Part shown: one piece after another, positions 23,955 to 36,755 of the stretch | Numbering within the stretch: the stretch's first letter is position 1 | How the letters are laid out: each line of letters starts with the position of its first letter | NCBI GenBank assembly: GCA_019009955.1 | Contig: CM032232.1 | Span: 50,909,501 to 50,973,500 of the forward strand | Reading direction: 5' to 3' | DNA length: 64,000 nucleotides | From: Riptortus pedestris | Taxonomy: Eukaryota > Arthropoda > Insecta > Hemiptera > Alydidae | Made by a program: the position numbers and the translations under genes | The notes under the pieces: generated by a model | What the model was told of the DNA's origin: nothing | Seen by the model: only the letters and a program-made list of their open reading frames with translations | Database searches by the model: none

Positions 23955-24582
23955 TCTTTATATATATAATTCTACTATACGTGTGTATGTCACTGAATTC
24001 CTCCTAAACGGCTGGACCGATTTGAATGATTTTTTTTGTATGCGTTTGGGTGTCGCCCTGGATGGTTTAGACTCACAAATCAGCCCGGCAGCAAGAGGGG
24101 GAGGGGTTGTAAGGGAGGCCTAAAATTTCGTTTCCTATTGGTTTTTCGGCAAATATGCACTGGATATAGTTGTTTATTTTGTTATTTAGAGTAACATTTG
24201 TTATATTCACTTTTGTCGTATAACAAAGTATAAATGAGATATACTCAAAAAAGTTAATGTGGGAGCCAACAAGTTTATTGGGCACTTACGATTGAATCGA
24301 ACTTAACAAAACTCTATATGTAAATTAACATTAATTCTTCCATGATTATAAGCTTTATTAATTTTTTTAGGTTATTACAGAAGTGGGGGTTATAAGGGAG
24401 GGCTGAATAAAATATTCGCGGTATTTCATTTTCTATTTGTTTTTAGGCAAACGTACACGTAACAAAAGTTGTTTTTTGTGTTATTAAAAGTAGCTTTTGC
24501 TTTAAACATAATATTATTAAATTTAATATCCTAATCGCTTGAAATATCATCTATCTAGGACAACGTCTGTCTGGTCCGCTAG
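23955..24582 (+). mobile_element. Non-autonomous Helitron
   Basis: The 5' region reads TCTTTATATATATAATTCTA, then a GTGTATGTCACTGAATTCC run and CTAAACGGCTGGACCGATTT. From memory this phrase is shared by Helitrons of many arthropods. The 3' end reads ACAACGTCTGTCTGGTCCGC, ending CTAG and followed by T, the expected Helitron terminus. There are no terminal inverted repeats or target duplications, as expected for rolling-circle elements. At about 628 bp it has no Rep/helicase. An internal block near 24106-24200 is repeated, diverged, at about 24388-24500. The exact 5' base is uncertain. Confidence 0.65.
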
Positions 24583-24992
24583 TTTGTTATAATTTGTTAG
24601 TACTACAGTCTACCGTCACTCTTTAACAGGATGCAAACAACTCAGAAATTGTTTTAAATAATAATACAAATATATAAAGCAGTCCTTAACAGTACGAAAT
24701 AACGTACAAAACTTAAATTAAATGTCAATTATAAATTACTTTTAATAGACTACAAATATCAAAATAATACAATTTGGCCAAAGGGCTAAGAATTGACATT
24801 CCATTAGTTAAAAGTGCACCTCAATTCAATGTATTGTCTCTTTAGCATTTTACTTAGAATTACATTTATTGAGTAAATTAAAAGTTGAATGAAACTTTTA
24901 AAACAATAGATCATTAAAGAGCAGACTCACTGCTATTATTGCACAGATTATAAAATGCATTAATACACGGGCCAAAATGCTAACCTATTTAA
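24583..24992. other. No gene recognised
   Basis: AT-rich DNA without visible structure lies between the Helitron and the retroelement remnant. Confidence 0.5.
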
Positions 24993-25268
24993 GGTGTTGC
25001 TAGGTCGAAAGATGCGCCTTTCCTTATTATCTGCATCCTACTTTATGTTTCCGTTCGCAACGCCAGATGTATCGCACAAACACTCAAAAATCCAACATCC
25101 ATAAAAACCGAGTTAGAACGCATTACACACAACATCCGCCGGACAGGAAACGCTATTTCAACCATATTTAAACGCGCCATCGCAAAACGACCTTTCACAG
25201 AAGGAAGCTTTGATCATTTCCTAGTCAATGAAATTCACGAACCTAGACTCGATAAGGCAGACAAGTAA
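24993..25268 (+). pseudogene. C-terminal fragment of a retroelement protein, possibly Penelope-like
   Basis: A frame of 91 codons is open from just after the TAA at 24990 to a TAA at 25266, without an ATG start. It contains RNARCIAQTLKNPTSIKTEL, then ERITHNIRRTGN and IFKRAIAKRPF, and ends DKADK. The pattern of an acidic helix, ELxxI, an Arg/Asn-Gly turn and then an IxRA-like segment recalls the connector after the reverse transcriptase palm in Penelope-like elements, but no catalytic motif is present. The last third is repeated, broken, at 20231. The identity is tentative; it is a 5'-truncated remnant in any case. Confidence 0.4.
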
Positions 25269-25487
25269 ACAAAAATTAATCTATTCCCTCAAATGAATTT
25301 AGCAAACCGTAGTCAGATTTCTATACAATTTTATATTAACACACAATACTTATTTTGAAATCAATCACATTAATTCGCAACCTCTAGTGGGGAAAGTAAA
25401 CGTAACGTACAGTCTTGTGCAAATACCGACTTCATTGAATGTTGCATTCACGAACTGCCTGTTATTGTGTACATATTCATTTTTCAT
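25146..25487 (+). repeat. Duplicated segment, copy 2
   Basis: This is the counterpart of 20231-20583. It spans the end of the remnant reading frame and about 220 bp after its stop codon. Shared blocks include AAACAAAAATTAATCTATTC and ACACAATACTTATTTTGAAA. Small indels and substitutions separate the copies. Confidence 0.65.
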
Positions 25488-28400
25488 ATCTATTACTCAA
25501 ACTAAGGGTGTATAATAGTTAAATCTTGTCTCACATAAAATAATAGGTAAACCTAATCTCATAAATGTCAGTGAAAACACAGAATTTAATTTACTATTAC
25601 TAATTTTGAATGCGATGATAAATTATTGGCCCAATAATCGGAACACCGTTGAAGAAGAATAATGACTAATAGGTCTAAATTCTAAAAATAAAAACGCAGA
25701 AGAAAGACTAGTTAGAGAGTTGCCTAAATTAGAAAGAGATGGCGACAACCGGTCATTAGCGTTATGAGTGATATTTCACACTTTTAAGCGAATGTCCTCA
25801 ACAGTTAATTCCATAAAGGCATTGTCCTCTCCGTCCCATTTTTTTCACATTCAGAGCCAACAGTTCACACAACTTAAAAGACATTATTACGACAGCAAAA
25901 AAAATTACAAGAGTTAAGCAATACACATTTTCCCACCGGCAATCATTTCTGAGCGATAAGACTCGCGATAGGAATCTTTTGGGGACAAAAGTTATCCTTA
26001 ATTACATCTTACTTAAAGAAGATGTTTCAAGAAAAAATTACGCAATGTGATTATTCAAAAAGAATACAATAAATGAGAAAATGTACAGACTTTATCCGAA
26101 TAAGAAATTTAATCCCTATCACATATCCAGAATGAGCCTTGCAGGTGAGCAGTTCGAATGAAAAAAAGACCTTCCATGATTTCTAAAAGGAAAGACGCCC
26201 ACCAAGACTCCGCGGTAAACCCCAATTAATGATACTAGAATAAGATTAAGGGATCAGGAATAGTGGTACTCGACTTAAGGCCAAAGGTGTTTAGAGGCCA
26301 TCCCTCAGTAGCCTGTATAGCCTGGCGTCTGAATAGCTAAACGATTGGTATTTATAACACAATCCAGTCTTTGAAGAGCTCAGTCAGCAAACCCATGGAC
26401 TTGATAAACAGTAATCATAGTAAATACCCTACAGTGAATACAGCTTCACGTGCTAAATACATAAATGGTTAAAAGTGTTAAACTCGTGACAATTGTGTGG
26501 CATTTGAAGTTCGATCGCACGGTCGGTTAAACACAGCCTAGAGTGTTACTTGCCGAAGCCTACGAAGGAAAAGATTACTGAACTGTCTGCTAAGACTTCC
26601 ATCTGTCATTATCAATGAGTATAATAACATTACTTAAGCAAGTAAAACTAGCAAAGTGGAGATATTCATGTTAAAATCAGAAAGTATGAATGCACATCGA
26701 GAATTTAGTAATGCTATAAGAATATCCAGATAAAAACTGTATTCAGAAATAATCGATCTATTTAGAATGAACCTTCGCATATTCTGCCGCAGAATACACA
26801 AAGTTTCATGGGAACACCATTTCATGCGTCTTAATTTTCCCGAGCCGTAGGTAAAACTAAAGTATTTGACAGAATGAATAACATCTGACATAATTCACAG
26901 TAACGTAAGTAATTCAATCCCTCAATAATACAAATTACTATGATTTTCCAACTTAACTGCGAATATTTCCATATGTTCCTTCATGTCACAGGACATTTTA
27001 GATAATAATCAACAAAGACTTCCAGTCACGCTAGGTCAAGATTATACACAAAGCCGTAAATAATAAATATGGCACAGGCTTAAAATAAAACGACCATTGG
27101 ATCAAATAAATGTGAAAGATAAGGATTTAGAAAAAAAATATATTTCCCCCACACAACAACATTATGACATTGCTAATCAGAAATGAGATCTGTCATTTTT
27201 ATAACACCACACTTTTACGGCAACCGGTGATTTCTGGATTAAATGATCAAAATTAGAAGAAAAATAATGGTTCAAACTTTATCCGTAAGCTGAAATATAT
27301 GGAAAAACGTCAACCAAATCAATTATTAGGCGATTCCTTCATTAATGGCTTTTAAGAAGAATTTCTAGGCTAGCGTTGCCCTTTAATCGAAAATATTAGC
27401 ATTTCCATCAACATTAAAAATAAACTTTTCCCATATTTATATTGAAATCAATACAAACAGTATTTACTAAATGCAGTTACCAAATGCATGTTATATACCC
27501 TGTATGGCACGTACAGGAATATTGACTTGAAAAAAAAATGTTTACTATATTAAGTTTAATTTAATCAATTTTTGTTGAAAACAGAGAATGATTTCGAATG
27601 TAAAATTATTAACTAAAAACAACATTTTTGAAGATCTGCCTTAGATGAAATCACCTGTTGAGATTTTCAAACAATGTCTATTGATCCTTCCCAATATGTA
27701 CCCGCCAATTTGGTATAAAAAGATATAATGAAATAAATTAAAACTAAAAATAAAGTTAATAGATTAATTATGGTTTAAAGAAGGGTTAAAATGTAAAATA
27801 TATTTACAGGTAAATTTACCTGTGGTTATAGTACATCAAAAAGGCTATATATGTACCGTTTGGTTGATATTTTCTGTAATTGGTGATCAATGCATTCTCC
27901 ATAATATTAACGCAGTTAGTTAAACTGTTTCCACTCAGTCTTCCCTAAAAACTAATATTACTACTCATGGGATTTTTATAAGAAGCTATTATATCATTAA
28001 ATATCTCGTTTCTAGCCCGAATTGCAAATCCAGTTTATATTTGCCCTCTAATAAAGAAAAAAGATGTAAACGTGGAAGTGAAAGTGATATTTGACGTCAG
28101 CTGTTAGTCATTCCAAATGCATTTCGAATTGGGCTTCGTCATCCCGAGTGCATTATGGATGTCTATTCTAGGATTACTCTGGGGAAATCTTCCTTTATGC
28201 TCCTCTCGCCTCAAGGAGCTTTTCACCAAAACCTAATATATTCGCCGCGACTATCAATTCGAGCTCTTTCTCAAAGGGTGATTTTATAGGAAATATATTT
28301 TCCACTTTCCGGCTATTTACTACATTTACCATTAAATATTAAATCATTTTATAGAAATATCCTTTCGGAAGAAGGTAAGTGGGTGGGCACAATACGATAG

Positions 28401-29919
28401 TTTGGGGGAATATTTAAGAAAAAGTGTTATTCAATACTTAACTGTCATTTCGTTCCTGGATTTGTGCGGCCATAAAATGTTTTAAAAAAAAAAAAAACCG
28501 TCAAGTAGGGGATGCGGAATCTAAACTGGTTTTCAATGTACAGGAATGGCACTCAGACAACTGCATAATCACATTCTACACTCTATTTCCACTTTAGTAA
28601 AAATACACTGTAAAAAGTCTTGTGCATTCCGTGCGAATCAAGTAGAAAAATAACACACACATATTCGCGCAACAGGAAATCTTATGGAGTAATTATAGAA
28701 GATTACTTTAATACCAAGATCGGAATTAGCACATATTTCCCAAGGGAAATAACGGAAACATATTTCACTCACTACATCTATAAGAGCCAAATAGCAAACT
28801 TAATCTTTAGTTTTACATGAAATGTCCAAATATCAAGTTTGGTGACAATCACATAAAAGTTGATTATATATATAAACAGACGTCATATTTGTCATTTTAC
28901 TAGCTAAGATCAACAGATTGTAGATTAAACTTATGAAAAATTGCTTCATGAGTACCAAGTGATTGATTCACCTTAAAAAACATTGGTTTACTTCTTGAAT
29001 CTCCATACCAGAAATGAATGTTATTAGGGAATATAAAGTAACACTGAACTTCATTGTAACTTAAAGTGGGAAGCAATTTACAAGTTGACATACTCGTATT
29101 GATTAATCTAATTATATATTAGCTTACGCTGGCTACTGGGTAATGACTCCAGCCAAATTCGGCCTAATATAGACTATTGTCTAGCAGTGATCTCGCGAAG
29201 CATGTTGATAAAGTGATAACAGCGGAGTATACTGATAAGAATAGGAAGTGGGCCATTGAATCAAGAGAAGTCAGAGGAGAGAGTGGAGTCGGCCCACACG
29301 GAAGACACACTGACACAGAAAGATTTTTGGGAGTAGACTCAGGGCCCAGCTGTGGACCTAGGCCATGTAGGCGGGTTTAATTCTAGCAGATCCTACTCAC
29401 ACACCCACCGTGACACTCACACACACCCATTCATTATACAACCCGCTACGAATAAAATCTCCATGACAACAGGTTCTATCCCAAGGCTAAACTGCATAAC
29501 ACAGGTAAGCTTAACACATTTCCAATTTCGGAAGAGTTAAACTGTCAACATGACACTTCTAATGGGCGATGGCATTCTTCAAGTTGAGCAGTGAAGATAT
29601 TTCTAATGTATTAGCATTATCGTTTTAAAACAGGGGTAATAAATACTACACTTCGATATTAACATGCACAAATAGCAATCTTGATTACATCAATTCAAAT
29701 CAGTTGTTCCTATCCACATAATTATTGACGAGCTTCTAGACTGATTCGCAATGAACTAAGAAGATTGCCAAACATAGGCTGCTCAGTGAGTAGACAATAA
29801 GAGTTATTATTTATTATTGATTTTGAGGTCGAAGAAACAGAAGCGGAAGTGTTAAAAAACATGAAAACTTATGATAAAAATTAGGTTCCGAAATCCAATG
29901 GAAAGTATTTCATTGTCTT
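25488..29919. other. Long featureless AT-rich interval
   Basis: About 4.4 kb without recognisable genes, RNAs, microsatellites or family members. Frames such as 26634-26891 (minus, 85 codons) and 29177-29380 (plus, 67 codons) are unsupported. A CA-rich patch lies at about 29396-29430. Confidence 0.5.
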
Positions 29920-30075
29920 GAGGTCGGATTACTGGTAGGCAATACGAATTTGTTTAATTTTGTTTACAGTGAAGTTGGGTGACTAACCCAATAAATAAAA
30001 TCCTTAGCCCAGCCCTTGGTAAAAAACTGTGGTAACTTCTGATATTAGACGTGGTATCACAATGTGGACTTTAAT
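29920..30075 (+). mobile_element. Decayed SINE family A copy
   Basis: It retains ATAAATAAAATCCTTAGCCC, CAGCCCTTGGTAAAAAACTG and an AATGTGGACTTTAAT end in family order on the plus strand. The head is barely recognisable. Confidence 0.45.
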
Positions 30076-31324
30076 ATATATATACATATATATTCTAACC
30101 GGGCGCATTAAATCTTGGTTTCACAAAAATGGAAGAATAAGACAGATAACACATAGTCCTCAATCAAGTAATGTCCAATAAATAACCCTTTTGTATCAAT
30201 AAATTACCTCCAATTGGCATTTCATATTAAAAACAAAACAATCTTATTCATTTAGAAAAAATGAAACGAAAATTATTGACTTAACAGTTCAATGTTTGGG
30301 AGGGAACCTAAAGAAGCCAGTTGATAACATTCCCTTACGTGCGTGCGGTGGTGGAATTACAAACCGAAAATAAGTAATTGTTGATTCGTGTAGCAACTCC
30401 ATTGTATCACGATGCTGAGAGGGGGCATCCGGGAAACGGAAAAAGAACACCACAACTTCAATGCTCGGAAATAAATAAACTTTGCCCAGGAACACGTGGA
30501 TAATGTGAGTTATCCGCTCCACCTCATTCTTAATCACCACAGAATTGTGTAAATTGTTAATCATCAAGAAGCCAAAAGCAGTTTTATAACGGAAACACTT
30601 TGGACGAGTTGAAAAAGGTAACTTCTGCTCTGAGTACACGATATTTAGCTTCTCCTGTATAAATTGAAAGGGAGCAGTTGAAATGGTTCAGAAATAAACG
30701 CTACGAAAATAATCAATTCTCTAGTCCTGATTCAGGAACGGCGCGAGGAGGGGGTTTTTGGCATTTGATATCTGCTTTGTTACGCCCACGAGCCAAAATA
30801 CATCGGATCTGCGAATAGCTTGGCCCCTGGGGTGGTCAGGATGGGGCCATCTGCTTCTCATAACGGCTGGCCAATGTAAAATGCAGGCAATGCATCTCCC
30901 CATAGTGCATAACTCACTCAACGGGCTTAAATCAATAAAGTACCTCATTGATAAATCGTTAATTTAGCACAGACAGCTGTTTGAGTAACATCATTTTGCA
31001 AAGGGAAAAAGTACACAATCTATAGGTGTGATAGTTTAAATATCATGGTTCAGAGTTGGCTATAAGCAACTTCGACGGGGTATAATTATCCCTGTTCTTA
31101 AGCACAAAAAAAGGTTTAGAACCTTTAATCAGTATGTGTCTTTATTATTCATCTCATGACTGCAGAAAACAAAAATCTGTCTACAAAACATATGTTTCTA
31201 CACCTAACCTATATCATACAATGCCAAAGAGATATAAATATAAGAGATATATAAATCTTTCATTATATTATTCCATCCCACAATAATTAGAAGGTTCAGT
31301 ACTTCCTAATTTTAAATATATTAC
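30076..31324. other. No gene recognised
   Basis: A 116-codon minus-strand frame (30289-30639) has no domain that I recognise, and part of it overlaps the short segment shared with 8821-8875. A short TA run lies at about 30075-30092. Confidence 0.4.
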
Positions 31325-31425
31325 TTATAAACGCCCACTATAATTGTGAGACTTAAGTAGATGTTACCAACATTTTCCAGCAAGGATTTTATTTAATGAT
31401 CGCATTATAAATGATTTATTTAGCG
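31325..31425 (-). mobile_element. Possible SINE family A fragment
   Basis: AAACGCCCACTATAATTG, then TAGATGTTACCA and AGCAAGGATTTTATTTAATG follow the minus-strand SINE order with many changes. This is a weak call. Confidence 0.35.
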
Positions 31426-31749
31426 CATTAAGAACAACGACTTAAATCAAGCCTGGACACCTCCCCTATCATTTGAATACTTCGTTAGTGAACAAACTCT
31501 AAACAACGAAAAATGCGGTATTTTCTAATTTATGACTTTGAAACCTAGTTAATAATCAGCAATATAACGTAGTTTTCGTCATAGGATGGATCCTTAGTTA
31601 ATTTGACGTTATACAGGAAAAGACTAGCACAGAAAGACATACCTACATGCAGTGAATATTGTGGAAAAGAAGAATCAAGTGCAGGAAATGATTTGATAAA
31701 CATTAGTTTAATAGCATACACGTATCTATTATATATTTATTAAAGTGTT
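31426..31749. other. No gene recognised
   Basis: I see nothing distinctive here. Confidence 0.45.
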
Positions 31750-31955
31750 ATTCAATTTATAGGCGTACAATTTATGCTACTATGCCTTACTTACACGATT
31801 TATCTACAGACTAAACCCATTTTTAGCCAGGTTGAGACGAAGGATGTTATTTAATGAGTTTGTAGCAAAATAAATGTGTATTACCCAATCGGGAATCGAA
31901 TCCATGCTCTAAAATTACGAAGTGTATCAAGACCACGCCTTACCTCAGTCCCTAC
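31750..31955 (-). mobile_element. SINE family A, old full-length copy
   Basis: Landmarks in order are GATTTATCTACAGACTAAAC, TTTTTAGCCAGGTTGAGAC, AGGATGTTATTTAATGAG, CGGGAATCGAATCC and CTTACCTCAGTCCC. Substitutions are frequent, which marks an older insertion. Confidence 0.6.
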
Positions 31956-32903
31956 ATTATAATTACATTAAAAATAACTAATATTAAAATAGTAACTCAA
32001 TAAATTAGATTAAAGTAAATGCATAATACATAAAGCCCGAGGCAGTAGCGGCCGACTGTCTAAACCATGTTGCCCAAGAAAATTACTCCTGCTTCTATAG
32101 ATCGGAGGGCGATAATAGGGAAATTTTATCAAAATAGGCCGAAAGTGAAAGGATATGTTACTGACCTGTAAAACCAACAACTGTACATCAGGAGTCGGCT
32201 TTCTCACCATTTACACCAAGACTAACATAAGCAATCTAAACATGGATAACGGGAGTTGCTGGAGTAAAGCTGTTTGCTCTAGCACCCATTGTAGATAGCT
32301 CAAAGCTTTATGGCTACGAGATAATTCTGAACCCCTAATAAGTATAAACTTATATTAAACGTCATGGAGTTGCTCTTATTACGCTCACTATATATTGCAA
32401 ATGTAATTCTATTTGCAGTTAGGCCACTGGAATTACGCAGGATGTAGTCGAAATGCTACTACGTCTGCCTTCATTCAGAAAACGCCCTAGGCTATATGTA
32501 CTTAAGCAGAAGGTAAAAAGGGATTTTGCAATAATTTAGCTTATTGTAAAAGTCATATGAGGAAGAATAGGGCCAAATAATAAAAATAAAAATCAGTCTG
32601 ACAATATTTAAAATAGAAAAAATGTAGGAAATAATTTTTTCTGTAGATTAGCCATGGATTAAACTGGTGTATCTTATACATATTATGCATTTCTTTCAAC
32701 CGTTCCCGTTCAGATTTTGGTAATTAATAAAGTTAAGTTTTAGTCTTACATAGGATACTTAAATTATGAGCTACAAGGAAGGTTGAATAAAATTTTCTAT
32801 AATTATATATACAAAATAGAACATCAGCCACATTCCGGTTAATATTTCAACTCTGCTTGCATATGATTTTTATTACAGGAGAAAAAGAGAATAGGTGATA
32901 AAC
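31956..32903. other. No gene recognised
   Basis: AT-rich. The 66-codon minus frame at 32010-32210 is unsupported. Confidence 0.45.
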
Positions 32904-32960
32904 ATGGGAAATCAGCTTAGTTTACACTGCATGACTGCATGAGGGTGCAAAATTTCGGTT
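32904..32960 (-). mobile_element. Helentron-like family B, 5'-end scrap
   Basis: CATGGGAAATCAGCTTAGTT followed by TACACTGCATGACTGCATG is the complement of the family 5' end, with changes. Only about 55 bp remain. Confidence 0.5.
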
Positions 32961-32978
32961 TTCAGATTTCAAGGGGAT

Positions 32979-32983
<5 letters not shown>

Positions 32984-33065
<82 letters not shown>
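32984..33065. repeat. Compound (TA)n(GA)n microsatellite
   Basis: A TA tract to about 33028 passes directly into a GA tract ending at about 33065. Confidence 0.95.
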
Positions 33066-33070
<5 letters not shown>

Positions 33071-34029
33071 TGCACAGAATCAAGGAGGTTAATATAAAGT
33101 GTGCTTAAGAAAAACATGAAATAATGCTTCGTCCAATTAAGTGAATAGTTATCTATTTGCAAATGAAAATAGGTGGGATTAGATTTATAATGGAAAACCG
33201 GTTTTGTTGGTAAGAAGTGGCGAAATAAGTCTACACCTGAGATTGCATTCTTAGCAGAACAAGATAATTGATAGATAATTACAACCATTTATTAGCAGTC
33301 TCCACTCACAGGCAAACAAATATAGTTATCAATAACAAAAACTGCTGTGTCCATAAGTTGAATTGCTTGTACTCCTGTTAAATTATATATACAAAATCTA
33401 TTGTTCCACTAAATTTAAAATTGTTTCATTTGAAAGTGATATGGTCAGTTCCAATTCGTCAACTAAAAAATAACATAACACATAGTTATAAATTCTTTAA
33501 TGATAAACAGAAATGGACAAATAGAATTTTTTTTGTCTCCAATACGTACGGAGAAATTTGTAATTTTTTATTTTTACCTTTAAACGTGAAGCTTCTAAAA
33601 TATAATAAAAGTCGTTTTTGAGTTATAGGTGATAGGTGCATGCGTAAGAAGTAGATCAGTTGCAGTAATTTTTATGTTTTAACACTAGCCGTTTTAAAAA
33701 ATTCGAAATATCTCCATTCACGATTTTTGAGACAAAACTTGACTAGTTAAATGGCATCGGAAGGGATTTTTCCCTTGAACAATAGAAGGAAAAACTTTCC
33801 ACAATTACAATACTTCAATGACTACGTACAAAGAATTAAAAACCCAAAACATGGAGTTTTGAGTTGTATGGAAGGACGCAGACAACGTCATAAACTGGAG
33901 TAGGAATGGAAAGCTTGTTAGGGCAATTGGTACTTGGCGTTCAACGACACTTCTCTCATTGTGAATAGCTAGGGTAGATCTCGTCCCGCAAGGCATCCCT
34001 CACTCAGTACCGAGGGATATTTAAAAAAG
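33066..34029. other. No gene recognised
   Basis: Short unsupported frames only. A CGAAATATCTCC phrase near 33703 echoes family B but is isolated. Confidence 0.4.
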
Positions 34030-34550
34030 TCCGTCACGCAGGGCCTGCGTGAACTAAGCGGATTCCCAACGTGGTTCTTTTAACTCAAGGCGTAAAAATT
34101 CAATGAGTACAATATTTGCCATTTAGGCTTCAATTGAAGTGTTTCATAATATAACAGCGTATTGCTAGTATGGCATTAGTAGACATGGGGGTTTATTGAA
34201 GGCTGAATGTTAAAAAATACAAAAATATAGGTTAATAAAAAAAAGATAGTGAAAAACATACATAACATCATTTATACCATTACGATTGCAATAAAATTGG
34301 TTCTATACTATTTTTCGATCCGATGCATAATAACAGAGATGTTAAGAATTTTCAAAACTCCACCACCACTGCCCGATTTCAGGCCATTAACGAACGTGAT
34401 CTTTCTTTTTGCATAAAACGTTTATATATCAAATTTGGTAACGATCAAACAAAAATTACGACCGCTATACCGTTAACAGACATATAAATAACATTTTGAA
34501 CGGACCCCATTTTCGGCATGACGCCATCTGGGTAGGATGATGGACTGAAG
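34030..34550 (+). mobile_element. Helentron-like family B, old subfamily copy
   Basis: It starts TCCGTCACGCAGGGCCTGCG and has AAGCGGATTCCC, a mutated subterminal repeat. The interior carries TGTTTCATAATATAACAGCG and GGGGGTTTATTGAAGGCTGA, typical of the older subfamily, then the ATTACGACCGCTATACCGTT block. It ends near CATGACGCCATCTGGGTAGG without the 3' hairpin. Confidence 0.7.
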
Positions 34551-35210
34551 GCTAAAAATAATAAAGTAAAAGGTAATTTAATATTTGAGCTGAGAGAAAA
34601 TTTACAGAACAACAATTGCAAAACGTCAATAGTTTAACAATATTGGCTCCATAGCATTTTTCAATACGACTCATAACAACGGAGATTTTTTTTGAATTTT
34701 CGTAATCGTCCCCTCTAAACCACACCATATTCCGAGTTAGATTACAGCCATTAACAAATATGATCCTTAGTGTTCAATGAAACTGTTAAATATAGAAGAG
34801 TATGTTATAGATCAAATAAACATAAAATATTAATTGATAAAGTCATCACACAACGTACTTGTAAGTACCTCACACAATAAAAGCTTTGGAAACAATATTT
34901 AGTGTTTAAGCTTCTAATAAGATATTTTATCATATTGTATATAAGCTTATTGTTAACATCAGAGGACTAAAAGGGGATTTACTGAAAAACGAAAATTAAA
35001 AAAAATGCTAATATCTCCGTTAATAGTTGGAAACAGAGAAAAAATTGTGCAGAGTATCATGTATAGAAAATTAAGAATACAAGAAGATTATGGTTAAATA
35101 TGATTTTTCGATCTGACACATAGTAACGAAGATATTCGAATTTTCGATCGCCAATCTCCTTTCTCCCAGGCCGATTTCAACCGGTGATCTTTAGTAGTGC
35201 TCAAATGTAT
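34551..35210 (+). mobile_element. Two further old family B segments in series
   Basis: At 34551-34830 and 34850-35210 the same internal landmarks recur: CATTTTTCAATACGACTCAT, AACGGAGATTTT, CCCCTCTAAACC, then again AATATTTAGTGTTTAAGCTT and CGATCTGACACATAGTAACG. The segments lack hairpin ends and probably record successive insertion and deletion. Confidence 0.55.
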
Positions 35211-36060
35211 TGTCCACTCTTAATTACGAAACGCACTAACTGCTCTAGAACCGCCTACCACCAAGAGATTGCCAAACTCCGCGGGAAACCTTGAGGATGA
35301 AAGATCTTTAGGACATAGAAACCGGCCGCAGAAAATTCAAAAATTCAGGCAAATGTAACCTCACTGAATAAAAATACAAGGACCTACTCCCATTTTGGAC
35401 TGTAGTAACCTACAAGGGGTGAATGGGTGGCTATTCGGAGCACATCGATCGGGATACGAGGAAACCTACCATCAATAACCTACAGGCTTATAACTTACTA
35501 ATGGTATGACGAAACAGGCCATGGCAGCCGACAAACAGATACAGAAATACATGAAATTCCATCGTAAATAAATCATATCGAAGATAACTGACATTATCGA
35601 GATTCGCTCTTTTAGGAAATCATATTTACGTATGCCCATACAGTAATTTTACTGTTCTTGAAATCGTTTCTGCTACTAAGATGAGGTCTGCTGTCTGTTC
35701 CCTTGAAGAATAGAAAGAAAATCAATAGAAGACACGCAGTAGTCTTCTACATGAGACCATCTAACAATAAAGGCATCAGAGCAAAATTGGAGGGAAATCC
35801 ATACGACACCGAAAATGTTACAGACACACCTCACAGCTGCCAGCATATCCGCGCCTCAACTTGTATTGAGTATGCAAAAAACTTTAATGTAAATCTTTCC
35901 TCACCGACAAGCTGCCATTGAGAATTAAGGCAAGTTAAAATTTATGTTATTTAATAGTCCTATTCGGTAATTTATTTTATTTATTTATTAAATTATTACG
36001 TGGAATAATTATAAAATATTATCCTTTTCAACTGAAAGTAATAATAACGAAAATAAAAAG
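35211..36060. other. No gene recognised
   Basis: The 72-codon frame at 35703-35921 begins with a non-ATG codon and shows no domain. Confidence 0.45.
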
Positions 36061-36755
36061 TCTGTTACACAGGGCTGTGAAAAATAAGCAGATTTCCTAT
36101 GTACTGCAATGACAGCCCTTTTCTATTTCTACCGTGGTATAAAGTCATATGAAAAATGTTTAAGTCAAGAACGTTAAATCGTAATAGATGCATCACACAA
36201 CGCATATGCATGTATCTCACTCAGTAAAGGCCAGTTAAAAACAATAGTTGGTATTTAAGCTTCGAATAGAAGTTTCATGATATACTGACTTATAGTCAAC
36301 GTGAGATGACTAAAAGTGAGGGTTTACTGAGGCTGAAAATTAAAAAATACAAATATCTCAGTGAATATTTCAGACAGAGAAAAGTAGAACAGAACAGCAT
36401 TTACAGAAAATTAAATTTGCAACAAGATTTTTTTTAATACCATTTTTCAATCCGGTCCAGAGTAAGAGAGATATTTTGAATTTTCCATTTTCCTGTCCCC
36501 TAAACTCCGCCTTTCCCAATTTCAGCCGTAAACGAACTCCATCTATAGTTTTAGATGAAACGCTTACATATGGAGTTTAAGTTATGATGAAACCAAAATT
36601 GTGACCGCTAGAGCGACGACAGTCAAGTATGTACACAAAATAATGTTGGATGAATCTCTCATTTTCGTCGACTTTTAGGTTGGATGGATGGACATTTGAG
36701 GAAATTATTCAAAAATCGCTTCATAAACCTAACTTCAATAGTTGATTTCAGCTAA
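36061..36755 (+). mobile_element. Helentron-like family B, old subfamily, near full length
   Basis: It begins TCTGTTACACAGGGCTGTG, then AAGCAGATTTCC. It continues through AACAATAGTTGGTATTTAAG, AAAAGTGAGGGTTTACTGAG, TTGTGACCGCTAGAGCGACG and CTCATTTTCGTCGACTTTT to TAGTTGATTTCAGCTAA. The terminal CTAA survives at 36752-36755, but the hairpin has decayed and no TA microsatellite is present. Confidence 0.7.

Noticed and set aside
30289..30639. 116-codon minus-strand frame
   Set aside because: No recognisable domain, and part of it overlaps a short dispersed segment shared with 8.8 kb.
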